NCBI GenBank assembly: GCA_023130215.1 | Contig: JAGMAN010000108.1 | Coordinates: 1-11,273, forward strand | DNA: 11,273 nt | Origin: a bacterium | GTDB taxonomy: Bacteria; NPL-UPA2; JAGMAN01 | Direction of reading: 5' to 3' | Shown here: positions 1 to 6,388 of the stretch, piece by piece | How the letters are laid out: every line of letters begins with the position of its first letter | Numbering within the stretch: position 1 is the stretch's first letter | Made by a program: the position numbers and the translations under genes | The notes under the pieces: generated by a model | The model's input: only the letters and a program-made list of their open reading frames with translations | The model's database searches: none | Told to the model about the DNA's origin: nothing

Positions 1-1
1 A

Positions 2-199
2 ATCTTAGAGTTAACTCGCTATGCTAATGTCCATACTCAAAAGCCACTCACTAATGATGAGTTAAAGTTCATTGCTAAGTATCCAGAGCAGGCTAAAAAG
101 ATTATGACCGTAGCCCCCTTAGTCCCACCGAAAAATAAAGTGTCATTTTTTGCTAAAGTCTCCGTGATGTGTTATAGTAATAAACAAGTCGCGATTTGA
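2..199 (+). CDS. 3' end of an unrecognised ORF, cut by the window edge
   Basis: An open frame enters from the left edge and runs 65 codons to a TGA at 197-199. The visible residues begin ILELTRYANV and end SNKQVAI. The piece is mixed in charge and lysine-rich, with a proline pair before the final 20 residues and no obvious membrane segment. I do not recognise the family. A possible promoter for the next gene lies inside its last 20 codons, which suggests the C-terminus is weakly constrained or the gene is itself decayed. It could be a chance open frame, but 65 stop-free codons at this AT content make a real C-terminus somewhat more likely than not. Confidence 0.4.
   Translation: MLELTRYANVHTQKPLTNDELKFIAKYPEQAKKIMTVAPLVPPKNKVSFFAKVSVMCYSNKQVAI
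150..178 (+). promoter_or_regulatory. possible sigma70 promoter for the hicB-like gene
   Basis: TTGCTA at 150-155 (4 of 6 consensus) is followed by a 17-base spacer and TATAGT at 173-178 (5 of 6). Transcription would start near 185, about 70 bases before the antitoxin start codon. It lies inside the end of the upstream ORF. Confidence 0.45.
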
Positions 200-238
200 C
201 CATGCCGATTAGAAAAAATGGTTTGGTGGAGGAAGGTT

Positions 239-250
239 AGGAGGTGATCA
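239..250 (+). promoter_or_regulatory. unusually strong Shine-Dalgarno sequence
   Basis: AGGAGGTGATCA is complementary over its full 12 bases to the usual 3' tail of 16S rRNA. It ends four bases before the ATG at 255, and the AGGAGG core is 10 bases from the start. This fixes the start of the HicB-like gene and predicts strong translation. Confidence 0.75.
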
Positions 251-254
251 TCAG

Positions 255-596
255 ATGAAAAAGCTAAATGCTGTGGGGATAATTTCACCCCATCCCAGAA
301 TAATGGTGGAGGAATGTAAATTATCCATCCTTTTAGCCAAGGATAAAAACAAGTATTGTGCTTTATGCCCAGAGTTAGATTTGGTAACTTCTATGAAGAC
401 CCCGGAAACAACGGCAGATGACATGTTAGAAGAAATCAAGGAATACGCTCATGAATATATGGGGGATTTTGATGTTTATTCTAAAAGTCCAAACAGAGCT
501 CACCATTTGCCTTATGTTGAAGCGGTTGTTTCATGTAAGAATGATTGGGAATTGAGAATGCTCACCGAGGTAAAATATGGCTTCATACACGTTTAA
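255..596 (+). CDS. HicB-like antitoxin (type II toxin-antitoxin)
   Basis: This 113-residue protein has the HicB core: a beta strand around residues 22-31 (KLSILLAKDK), then KYCALCPELDL at about 33-43, where HicB proteins typically read YVALCPELD, followed by a helix of the TADDMLEEIKEYAHEYM type. In this family the fold wraps and neutralises the HicA mRNA interferase, and the complex often represses its own operon. The C-terminal third (SPNRAHHLPYVEAV onward) is not a classical ribbon-helix-helix DNA-binding tail that I can recognise. A toxin-like frame overlaps its last 20 bases, the reversed hicB-hicA order seen in some loci. Because the toxin is broken, this may be an orphan antitoxin. Family assignment is from motif memory; the start is well supported by the ribosome-binding site. 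Confidence 0.7.
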   Translation: MKKLNAVGIISPHPRIMVEECKLSILLAKDKNKYCALCPELDLVTSMKTPETTADDMLEEIKEYAHEYMGDFDVYSKSPNRAHHLPYVEAVVSCKNDWELRMLTEVKYGFIHV

Positions 597-681
597 CCAA
601 TTCAGAAAGGCAATAAAGAGATTGGGGTTTGAGAAGATAAGGTCTAAGAAGCATGAAACGTGGCGAAATGAAACTTTTTGA
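577..681 (+). pseudogene. truncated HicA-like toxin
   Basis: A frame beginning at ATG 577, inside the antitoxin gene, encodes 34 residues (MASYTFNQFRKAIKRLGFEK, then RSKKHETWRN). The pattern of a helix, LGFE and a strand carrying the histidine of KKHETW matches the first half of HicA, a small double-stranded-RNA-binding-fold mRNA interferase whose catalytic histidine lies here (H26). HicA proteins normally have about 60-85 residues, so the second half is missing: a TGA follows a T5 run at 675-679, and removing one T only gains a few codons (DKNG) before another stop. Beyond 685 the sequence reads as a different protein. I infer an inactivated toxin; the remaining doubt is whether the family is HicA at all. 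Confidence 0.55.
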
Positions 682-684
682 TAA

Positions 685-876
685 GAATGGTTAAGCTTTC
701 ATAAAAAGTCAGATTCGATACGCATTTCTTGCAAGAAAGAGACCTTGCGCAGTATGCATCTTTATCTCGAAAAATATCCCGCTCAAATTGGCATAAGGAT
801 ATCCCCGATGTCATTTAGCAGTAATCTACCGATCATTTCCGTTCCCCTTCATGCAATAGAGAATCTCCACAGATAA
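685..876 (+). pseudogene. C-terminal remnant of a DUF4143-type AAA ATPase
   Basis: The frame from 685 to the TAA at 874-876 is open for 63 codons and has no credible start codon or ribosome-binding site. Its reading (KKETLRSMHLYLEKYPAQIG, then IRISPMSFSS and IISVPLHAIENL) resembles the end of DUF4143 ATPases, where a nuclease-like fold gives a pattern of the form VK...TLKSLHLFLKE, GIRIS, then IxSIPLYLI. The AAA module and most of the DUF4143 domain are absent. It begins right where the HicA-like fragment stops, so the two were probably joined by a deletion. The resemblance is clear to the eye but rests on memory of the family. Confidence 0.5.
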
Positions 877-910
877 TAAAGCAGTGGTTGGACTGAAAGA
901 GGAGACAAGG

Positions 911-949
911 ATGGATGAACTCTCGCTTTTTGGGTGGGGATGGTATTGA
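911..949 (+). other. 12-codon frame with a good ribosome-binding site ahead of galK
   Basis: ATG 911 is preceded by GAGGAGACAAGG, a better ribosome-binding site than anything in front of galK. The frame encodes MDELSLFGWGWY and stops at 947-949, overlapping the galK start in another frame. Either it is a short leader peptide coupled to galK, or it is the true galK N-terminus thrown out of frame: one extra T in the T5 run at 927-931 would join it to galK. Confidence 0.35.
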
Positions 950-2145
950 AAACGGGAGAGAGGGCACAGTTGGTTAAGGCCAAGTTCAAGGAGATCTTTG
1001 GAGCTGGGGGAGGAAAGATTACCCTGGTCAGAGCTCCAGGCAGGGTCAATCTCATTGGAGAACATACTGACTATAATGACGGATTTGTTCTCCCCATCGC
1101 TATTAACCAGGAGATGATCATGGCTTTCCAGCCCCGCCTGGATAATTCAGTCTGTCTTTATTCGTATAATTTTTCATCATCTCACCAATTTCCCTTAGAC
1201 GGGATAAAATATGAAACTGAGGAGAGCTGGGCCAATTATGTTAAGGGAGTAATCTACATTTTCCAGGAGAGGGAGATTAGCCTATCGGGAATGAACATCG
1301 TCCTGGAAGGAAATATTCCTATTGGAGCCGGTCTTAGTTCTTCAGCCGCAATCGAGGTGGCCACAGCAGTTGGTCTTCAGTTGCTCAGCGGCTTCACCAT
1401 GGAGCCGGTAGAGATAGTTAAGCTCTGCCAGAAGGCTGAGAATGAGTTTGTTGGCGTTAACTGTGGCATTATGGACCAATTTGTCTCCCTGCTGGGAAAG
1501 AAAGACAAAGCTCTCTTTTTAGATTGCCGCAGCCTTGACTATGAACCTGTGCCCCTCCCCAATCCAGAGCACCTGAGAATAGTCGTTTGTAATACTGGGG
1601 TCAGGAGAGAATTAAGTGGCTCTGAATATAATAAGAGAAGGAGGGAATGCCAGGAAGGAGTCTCTCATCTTAAGAAACGTTTACCAGAGATTAAAGCTCT
1701 TCGCGATGTCCCAGTTAGGGATTTTGAGAAATACGGAGACTCCCTTCCCGAAACGATTAAAAGGAGGTGTAAACACATCGTAGAGGAGAACGAGCGGGTC
1801 ACGCAATCAGTGGCTTCGCTCAAGGAGAGTAATTTGAGAAGATTTGGAAGCCTGATGAATGAATCCCACCAGAGTCTGAAAGATAATTATGAAGTAAGCT
1901 GTCGGGAATTAGACTTAATGGTGGATATTGCCCGGAACATAGATGGAGTTTTAGGTGCTCGGATGACCGGAGCGGGCTTCGGCGGCTGCACGGTGAATCT
2001 GGTGGAGGAAGGCAAGGTGGAAAGATTTCAGGAGATAGTTAAAGAAAAATACTGGAAAGAGACTAAAATTCATCCAGAGATTTATATTCTACAGGCGGAA
2101 GAAGGAGCTGGTGAGATATTAAACAAAACTGGAGAAAAACGTTGA
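940..2145 (+). CDS. galK: galactokinase
   Basis: GalK phosphorylates alpha-D-galactose at C1 with ATP, the entry step of the Leloir pathway, in the cytoplasm. All three GHMP-kinase motifs are present, numbering from ATG 940: the galactokinase signature GRVNLIGEHTDYNDG at 34-48, the ATP-binding loop IGAGLSSSAA at 128-137, and the C-terminal GAGFGGC at 344-350. The expected catalytic aspartate is D179 in GIMDQF. The 401-residue length is normal. The start is uncertain: GTG 934 is also in frame, neither has a convincing ribosome-binding site, and a well-placed site serves an out-of-frame ATG at 911. No galT, galE or transporter is nearby, and the flanks are gene debris, so the gene looks isolated. 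The stop codon overlaps a promoter for the next ORF. Function is secure; only the N-terminus is in doubt. Confidence 0.95.
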   Translation: MVLKTGERAQLVKAKFKEIFGAGGGKITLVRAPGRVNLIGEHTDYNDGFVLPIAINQEMIMAFQPRLDNSVCLYSYNFSSSHQFPLDGIKYETEESWANYVKGVIYIFQEREISLSGMNIVLEGNIPIGAGLSSSAAIEVATAVGLQLLSGFTMEPVEIVKLCQKAENEFVGVNCGIMDQFVSLLGKKDKALFLDCRSLDYEPVPLPNPEHLRIVVCNTGVRRELSGSEYNKRRRECQEGVSHLKKRLPEIKALRDVPVRDFEKYGDSLPETIKRRCKHIVEENERVTQSVASLKESNLRRFGSLMNESHQSLKDNYEVSCRELDLMVDIARNIDGVLGARMTGAGFGGCTVNLVEEGKVERFQEIVKEKYWKETKIHPEIYILQAEEGAGEILNKTGEKR

Positions 2146-2170
2146 CATTTGTTATCAAAGATGGTATATG
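2142..2170 (+). promoter_or_regulatory. strong sigma70-type promoter overlapping the galK stop
   Basis: A perfect -35 (TTGACA, 2142-2147) is followed by exactly 17 bases and TATATG (2165-2170). The -35 overlaps the galK TGA at 2143-2145. Transcription would begin near 2177, about 30 bases before the ATG at 2207. Confidence 0.65.
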
Positions 2171-2206
2171 TTTAGTAGATACAAGTAATAAACGAGGACC
2201 GTGTTT

Positions 2207-2356
2207 ATGGCTCTAATAGAACAAATAGCGTACTATTCTCCATGGTGGCATGAAATGGACTGGTATTTGAGGGATAAACATCTTCAGGAAGTCACGGATT
2301 CAGGTATTGCTGATAAGTCTTTTATTGACCAGAGCTACAAAAGCAATTTAGAATAG
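2207..2356 (+). pseudogene. 49-codon ORF like the N-terminus of an AAA/DUF4143 ATPase
   Basis: ATG 2207 follows an ACGAGGA ribosome-binding site and a strong promoter. It encodes 49 residues and stops at 2354-2356. The start (MALIEQIAYYSPWW, then MDWYLRDKHLQEV) resembles the extreme N-terminus of a class of AAA ATPases with C-terminal DUF4143, whose first line is often a PWW motif followed by DxHL. The Walker A and B motifs and everything after them are absent, so this would be a stub of a protein usually near 400 residues. The last 15 residues do not match that pattern and may be out-of-frame sequence. Alternatively it is a real small protein. A tail of the same family lies 1.3 kb upstream, on the far side of galK. 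Confidence 0.4.
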
Positions 2357-2407
2357 TTCCCTGAAATACAACTATGTGAAAAATAAGGTGAAGGTTATGG
2401 AATCGGG

Positions 2408-2438
2408 AAAGGCCCGTTTAAGGCGGGCTTTTTTATTT
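2408..2438 (+). terminator. rho-independent terminator
   Basis: AAAGGCCCG pairs with CGGGCTTTT across a 7-base loop (TTTAAGG), a nine-pair stem with one G-T pair. The stem runs directly into TTTTTTATTT. It would end the transcript from the 2142 promoter, and from galK, before the dehydrogenase operon. Confidence 0.8.
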
Positions 2439-2465
2439 CACATTTAACTTTGATTATGATAAGAT
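2437..2465 (+). promoter_or_regulatory. possible promoter for the dehydrogenase operon
   Basis: TTCACA (2437-2442, 5 of 6) with a 17-base spacer to TAAGAT (2460-2465, 4 of 6) sits immediately after the terminator. Transcripts would carry the sugar-kinase fragment and then E1. TATGAT at 2455-2460 is an alternative -10 with a poorer -35. Confidence 0.35.
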
Positions 2466-2487
2466 AAGTCTGAGAAAAAGGAGAAGG

Positions 2488-2685
2488 ATGATGGAGGAAA
2501 GAGAGGTAAGTTCCTACACTATTATCCTTTTTCCTCCAGGAATGGATAGGATGTTCTTGCATAATCCCGGAGCTAATGATACCTTTGGGTTCAAGGATAG
2601 GCTTGAAATAAAGACGCCGGGCTGGAGGTTCGACGACCAGGCTGAGGCATGGAAAGGCCAGACGATAGAAAGAGTTGACAGATAA
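2488..2685 (+). pseudogene. fragment of a PfkB-family sugar kinase
   Basis: A 65-codon frame with a good ribosome-binding site (AAAAGGAG at 2476-2483) begins [18 protein letters not shown] and continues [18 protein letters not shown]. The segment [21 protein letters not shown] closely matches an internal stretch of PfkB/ribokinase-type carbohydrate kinases, normally about 100 residues into a roughly 300-350-residue protein. The N-terminal sugar-binding region, the catalytic GxGD motif and the rest are missing. The final 28 residues (from RLEIKTPGW) fit no kinase region I know, and the other forward frames do not continue the match. It reads as an internal piece joined to unrelated sequence. 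Whether the start site is used is unknown; transcription from 2437-2465 would include it. Confidence 0.55.
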
Positions 2686-2739
2686 AAAAAGGCATGCTAA
2701 CCTGCTAAATGGTTACATCTTATTCAGGAGGAAAGGAAA

Positions 2740-5073
2740 GTGGTAAAGGAAATAGAAGTCCAATGTGTTTTTCAGCCGGAGAAATTGACATTCGGTGAAA
2801 TCCCGGCATTTGAGTATAATTGTTCTCTGCAAGAGGAACTTGATTCAGGCAATACCTCCCGGGAGGAACTAATCAATCTTTTAGAACAGATGCTCATGGC
2901 CCGCTGCATTGAGGAGATGATAGCCGAGATCAAACTAAATGCTTACGAACCTTTGCCCGGGTTTGATTATTTCGGACCTACCCATTTGTCTATAGGCCAG
3001 GAGGCTACCTCTGTAGGGGCAGTAGCCGCCTTAAATCCGGATGATTATATAACCAGTTCTCACCGGGGACACAGTGACGCCGTGGCCAGGGGATGTTCAT
3101 ATATCAGAAAACTAAATGATACCAAGCTCTCAGAATACTTAAAAGAAAGGGCTGTATGGCTTGAGGCTATTGGTGAGACATTAGATAAGCGGAGTACCCG
3201 TCAGGAATTGGAAGAGAAAGCCCTGCGTGTCCATATCTACCGTATTATAGCGGAACTGTTCGGCAAAAAGGACGGCTACTGCGGTGGTATGGGGGGAAGC
3301 ATGCATATTGCAGATTTCAGCACCGGACATTTAGGGGCTAATGCTATTGTGGGCGGACATATGGGTATTGCCACCGGTGCAGCCATTTCCTGCCGCTATC
3401 AGGACTTGAGAAGAGTGGTGCTTTGTTTTGCCGGCGACGGGGCCTACAATCACGGTATAGCCCATGAATCAATGAATATGGCGGCTATGGCCCAGTTTGA
3501 AAACGGGCTTATGAAGGAAAAATTTGGTGTGCCTATAATCTATGGTGTGGTGAATAACCAGTATGGTATGTCCGGCCAGTTTAGCGGTGAGATAAGCGGT
3601 ATTGATTATGTGGCCCGCCGGGCGGCCGGATATAACCTGAGGAATATGTCCGCCGAAGTGGTCAACGGTATGGATGTCTTAGCGGTCAAAGAGGCCACCA
3701 CTCGAGCAGCAAAAAAGGCCAGAGAAGGTAAGGGGCCTATACTGCTTGAATACATTACCTACCGCTATAAAGGCCATTCTTTATCTGATCCCTCATCCTA
3801 CCGCAGTAAAGAAGAAGTTAAGCTCTGGCAGAGCTATGACCCTATTGAATCCCTTTTTAAGCAGCTTAATGAATACCCGATAAAGGGTCAGCCTCTCATT
3901 TCTGAAGAGGAATTTGAGGCCTTAAAGCAGAAGGCCTGGCAGAGAAATGCGGATATGGCTGTCCAAGCAGCTAAATCAGCCGACCCGGAGCCTTCACACC
4001 TTCTGGAGAACATGTATTGTCGGACCAGCAGTGAGGTAGTTCCCAAGCAATTCAGCGATGTTAAACTGGTTAAATCTCCCACTCCCATTAAACGTGATAG
4101 CGAGGGCAAAATAAACTTCCGCTTTGCCATAAAGGAAGGTCTGATAGAAGAGATGACCAGGGACGGGAGGGTTCTCCTGTTTGGGGAGGATGTGGCTGAA
4201 TATGGCGGCGCCTTTGGTGTAACTTCTGGTCTGCTTGGTATATTCAGCCGGGACAGGGTTTTTAATACAGCCATATCGGAATCAGCTATAGTAGGTGCCG
4301 GTGTAGGTATGGCTATGGCCGGCCTGCGGCCTGTTGCCGAGCTTATGTATTGTGACTTTATCCTTATGGCCATGGACCAGATAGGCAATCAGGCAGCCAA
4401 ATGGCAGTTTATGTCCAACAGACAGATAAAAATGCCCTTAGTCATTCGCATCTCCATTGGTGGGGGCAGGGGATACGCCGGTCAACACTCACAGAGCTTA
4501 GAATCCATAGTAACCCATATGCCCGGGCTAAAGGTGGTTGCTCCCTGGGATGCCTATGATGCCAAGGGTCTGATTAAGAGTGCCGTCAGAGATGATAATC
4601 CAGTCATCTACTTTGAACATCAATTGTTGTATAATCTGAAAGTTAGGGTGCCTGAAGAAGAATATCTGGTCCCAATAGGCAAGGCTAAAGTCCGGAGAGA
4701 AGGAAAAGATTTGACCATAGTGACCTGGTCATATTGTGTGGGACTTGCCTTAGAAGCAGCTGAGAAACTCAAAGGACAGGGGATAGAAGCAGAAGTTATT
4801 GACCTGCGCACCCTAATTCCCTGGGATGAGGAAACAGTAATAGATTCGGTAAAAAAGACAGGCCGCTGTCTGGTTGTGTCCCAGGCAGTTTCCCAGGGAA
4901 GTTATACCGGTGAAATTGCCTCTACTGTCCAGGCCCGGGCCTTTGATTATCTGGACGGACCAGTGCTCAGGTTAGGAGCCATGAACTGTGTTTCACCCTC
5001 ATCAATAGCCCTGGAGAAAGTTTATCTCCCGGATGCTGAGGCTATTGTGAATCAGGTTCAGACAATGTTTTAA
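2740..5073 (+). CDS. 2-oxoacid dehydrogenase E1, alpha and beta subunits fused
   Basis: E1 uses thiamine diphosphate (ThDP) to decarboxylate a 2-oxoacid and acylate the lipoyl arm of E2. This 777-residue chain holds both subunits. E1-alpha spans about 45-430: HRGH at 108-111, DGYCGGMGGSMHIAD from 178, and the ThDP/Mg motif from GDG at 232-234 to NN at 272-273. E1-beta spans about 455-777: GEDVAEYGG, the ThDP-activating glutamate E514 in AISES, and the conserved H583 in GQHSQSLE. The start is GTG with AGGAGG eight bases upstream. It is longer than two usual subunits (about 680) because of an N-terminal extension, roughly 45 extra residues between HRGH and the GYCGG motif, and about 11 extra residues inside the ThDP motif. 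E2 follows 17 bases downstream. The substrate (pyruvate, branched-chain oxoacid or acetoin) cannot be told from sequence by eye. Confidence 0.9.
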   Translation: MVKEIEVQCVFQPEKLTFGEIPAFEYNCSLQEELDSGNTSREELINLLEQMLMARCIEEMIAEIKLNAYEPLPGFDYFGPTHLSIGQEATSVGAVAALNPDDYITSSHRGHSDAVARGCSYIRKLNDTKLSEYLKERAVWLEAIGETLDKRSTRQELEEKALRVHIYRIIAELFGKKDGYCGGMGGSMHIADFSTGHLGANAIVGGHMGIATGAAISCRYQDLRRVVLCFAGDGAYNHGIAHESMNMAAMAQFENGLMKEKFGVPIIYGVVNNQYGMSGQFSGEISGIDYVARRAAGYNLRNMSAEVVNGMDVLAVKEATTRAAKKAREGKGPILLEYITYRYKGHSLSDPSSYRSKEEVKLWQSYDPIESLFKQLNEYPIKGQPLISEEEFEALKQKAWQRNADMAVQAAKSADPEPSHLLENMYCRTSSEVVPKQFSDVKLVKSPTPIKRDSEGKINFRFAIKEGLIEEMTRDGRVLLFGEDVAEYGGAFGVTSGLLGIFSRDRVFNTAISESAIVGAGVGMAMAGLRPVAELMYCDFILMAMDQIGNQAAKWQFMSNRQIKMPLVIRISIGGGRGYAGQHSQSLESIVTHMPGLKVVAPWDAYDAKGLIKSAVRDDNPVIYFEHQLLYNLKVRVPEEEYLVPIGKAKVRREGKDLTIVTWSYCVGLALEAAEKLKGQGIEAEVIDLRTLIPWDEETVIDSVKKTGRCLVVSQAVSQGSYTGEIASTVQARAFDYLDGPVLRLGAMNCVSPSSIALEKVYLPDAEAIVNQVQTMF

Positions 5074-5090
5074 GTTTTGGAGGTTTGACT

Positions 5091-6380
5091 ATGGTCAATA
5101 AAGTGATAATGCCCAAGTTGGGGCAGACGATGGAAGAGGGAGTTATTGAACGGTGGATTAAGAAAGAAGGGGATAAGGTGGAGAAGGGAGATATTTTATT
5201 AGAGATAACCACTGATAAAGCTACCCTGGAAGTAGAATCCTATGCCAAAGGAGTGTTGCGTAAGATATTAGCTCAGGAAGGGGAAACAGTGCCAGTGACA
5301 CAGGTGATTGCCCTCATTGCTGAGTTAGATGAGGAGCTGCCGGAGATAGGCGAAGCCATCCCTTCAGGGGTAAAGGTGGAGGTAGAAGTAGAAGATGGAA
5401 AGAAAGAGCCGGTAGGCGTCACCCTTGAAAAGGGGGAGCCAGTTGCAGTGGTTTCTAAAACAGGGGAATCCCTTCCTGAGAAAGGACGCCCTGTAGCTGA
5501 AGGGCGGGTCAAAGCTTCTCCTCTGGCTAGAAAATTAGCGCAGGAGAAAGGCATCGATTTAACCCAGGTTGTGGGCACCGGGCCAGGAGGAAGGATTACC
5601 AAGGAGGACATATTAAAAAAAGTTCAAGCGACCCACCCTGTGGGTAGGCGAAGCCATCCCTTTAGGGATACCCCGAAGTTAAAAGTGAAAAGTGAAGAAG
5701 AGAAGAAGGTTGTGCCTCTCAGTCCGATGAGGAAAGCCATTGCCGAGGCAATGAGTGCATCAAAAAAGACAGTCCCTCATTATTATGTTACCATTGAGGT
5801 GGATATGACCGGAGCAGTCATCAGGAGGAAGGAAATCCTGGCTCAAATGAAAGGCAAGGGCGGCGTTCCGGTGTCCTATAGTCATATTTTGACTATGGCG
5901 GTTGCTCTTGCCCTAAAGGATTTCCCTGAAGTTATGTCTAGTTGGGATGAAAAGGGAATCACAGTCAATGAAAAGATTAACATTGGTATTGCTATCGCTT
6001 TAGATGAAGGACTAATCGTTCCTGTCCTTAGAAAAGCTGATGAGATGACCCTAAAGGAGATAGCTTCCCGGACTGAATCACTGGTTTCCAGAGCCAAGGA
6101 GATGAAACTTAAAGCTGATGAATATGTTGGGGCTACCTTCACTGTCTCCAACCTGGGAATGTTCGGGGTGGAAAATTTCCTTCCCATCATCAATCAGCCG
6201 CAGTCGGCTATCTTAGGGGTAGGAGCTATTTCGGAAAGACCAGCCGTAGTGAAAGGCAAAGTGGCTATAAGGCATTTAATGAAGCTGACTCTCTCTGTTG
6301 ATCACAGGGTGGTGGATGGTCAAGTCGCCGCCCAGTTTTTGGCCAGGGTAAAGGAGATGTTGGAGAATGGAGAATGGTAG
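5091..6380 (+). CDS. 2-oxoacid dehydrogenase E2, lipoyl acyltransferase
   Basis: E2 is the core of the 2-oxoacid dehydrogenase complex and moves the acyl group from lipoamide to CoA. The 429-residue chain has one lipoyl domain (about 3-80; lipoylated K43 in TDKATLE), a peripheral-subunit-binding domain (139-178, RVKASPLARKLAQEKGIDL then GTGPGGRITKEDIL) and the CAT catalytic domain (about 205-429; H405 and D409 in HRVVDG). The start is ATG 5091, seven bases after GGAGG at 5079-5083; an in-frame TTG at 5085 lies too close to that site. Both inter-domain linkers contain the same DNA repeat in different frames, IGEAIPSG in the first and GRRSHPFRD in the second. The gene is co-directional with E1, and lptD begins 8 bases after its stop. 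The E3 partner is not in the window, and the acyl specificity is unresolved. Confidence 0.92.
   Translation: MVNKVIMPKLGQTMEEGVIERWIKKEGDKVEKGDILLEITTDKATLEVESYAKGVLRKILAQEGETVPVTQVIALIAELDEELPEIGEAIPSGVKVEVEVEDGKKEPVGVTLEKGEPVAVVSKTGESLPEKGRPVAEGRVKASPLARKLAQEKGIDLTQVVGTGPGGRITKEDILKKVQATHPVGRRSHPFRDTPKLKVKSEEEKKVVPLSPMRKAIAEAMSASKKTVPHYYVTIEVDMTGAVIRRKEILAQMKGKGGVPVSYSHILTMAVALALKDFPEVMSSWDEKGITVNEKINIGIAIALDEGLIVPVLRKADEMTLKEIASRTESLVSRAKEMKLKADEYVGATFTVSNLGMFGVENFLPIINQPQSAILGVGAISERPAVVKGKVAIRHLMKLTLSVDHRVVDGQVAAQFLARVKEMLENGEW
5347..5372 (+). repeat. repeat copy A inside the E2 gene (first linker)
   Basis: The core TAGGCGAAGCCATCCCTT is followed by CAGGGGTA. Copy B at 5645-5670 matches at 24 of 26 positions, with two transitions. 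Here it is read as IGEAIPSG, between the lipoyl and subunit-binding domains. CCCTTCAGGG is itself a small palindrome. Confidence 0.75.
5631..5670 (+). repeat. repeat copy B with flanking palindrome inside the E2 gene (second linker)
   Basis: ACCCAC-CCT-GTGGGT (5631-5645) is a perfect six-pair hairpin. It runs into the shared core TAGGCGAAGCCATCCCTT (5645-5662), which ends in a second hairpin, ATCCC-TTTA-GGGAT. It is read as THPVGRRSHPFRD, between the subunit-binding and catalytic domains, in a different frame from copy A. The encoded residues do not resemble usual alanine/proline-rich E2 linkers, consistent with an inserted palindromic element. Confidence 0.75.
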
Positions 6381-6388
6381 GGGAATAG

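Noticed and set aside
1-930. A defence island suggested by HicB, HicA and ATPase pieces
   Set aside because: Only the antitoxin is intact; the rest are fragments, and no nuclease, restriction, CRISPR or abortive-infection gene is visible.
3888-4388. 166-codon open frame on the minus strand inside the E1 gene
   Set aside because: It lies wholly antisense to a well-supported dehydrogenase gene, and its serine/proline/arginine-rich composition is that of a shadow frame.
5085-5090. TTG 5085 as the E2 start
   Set aside because: It is one base from the GGAGG site; ATG 5091 has proper spacing and gives the normal lipoyl-domain N-terminus.
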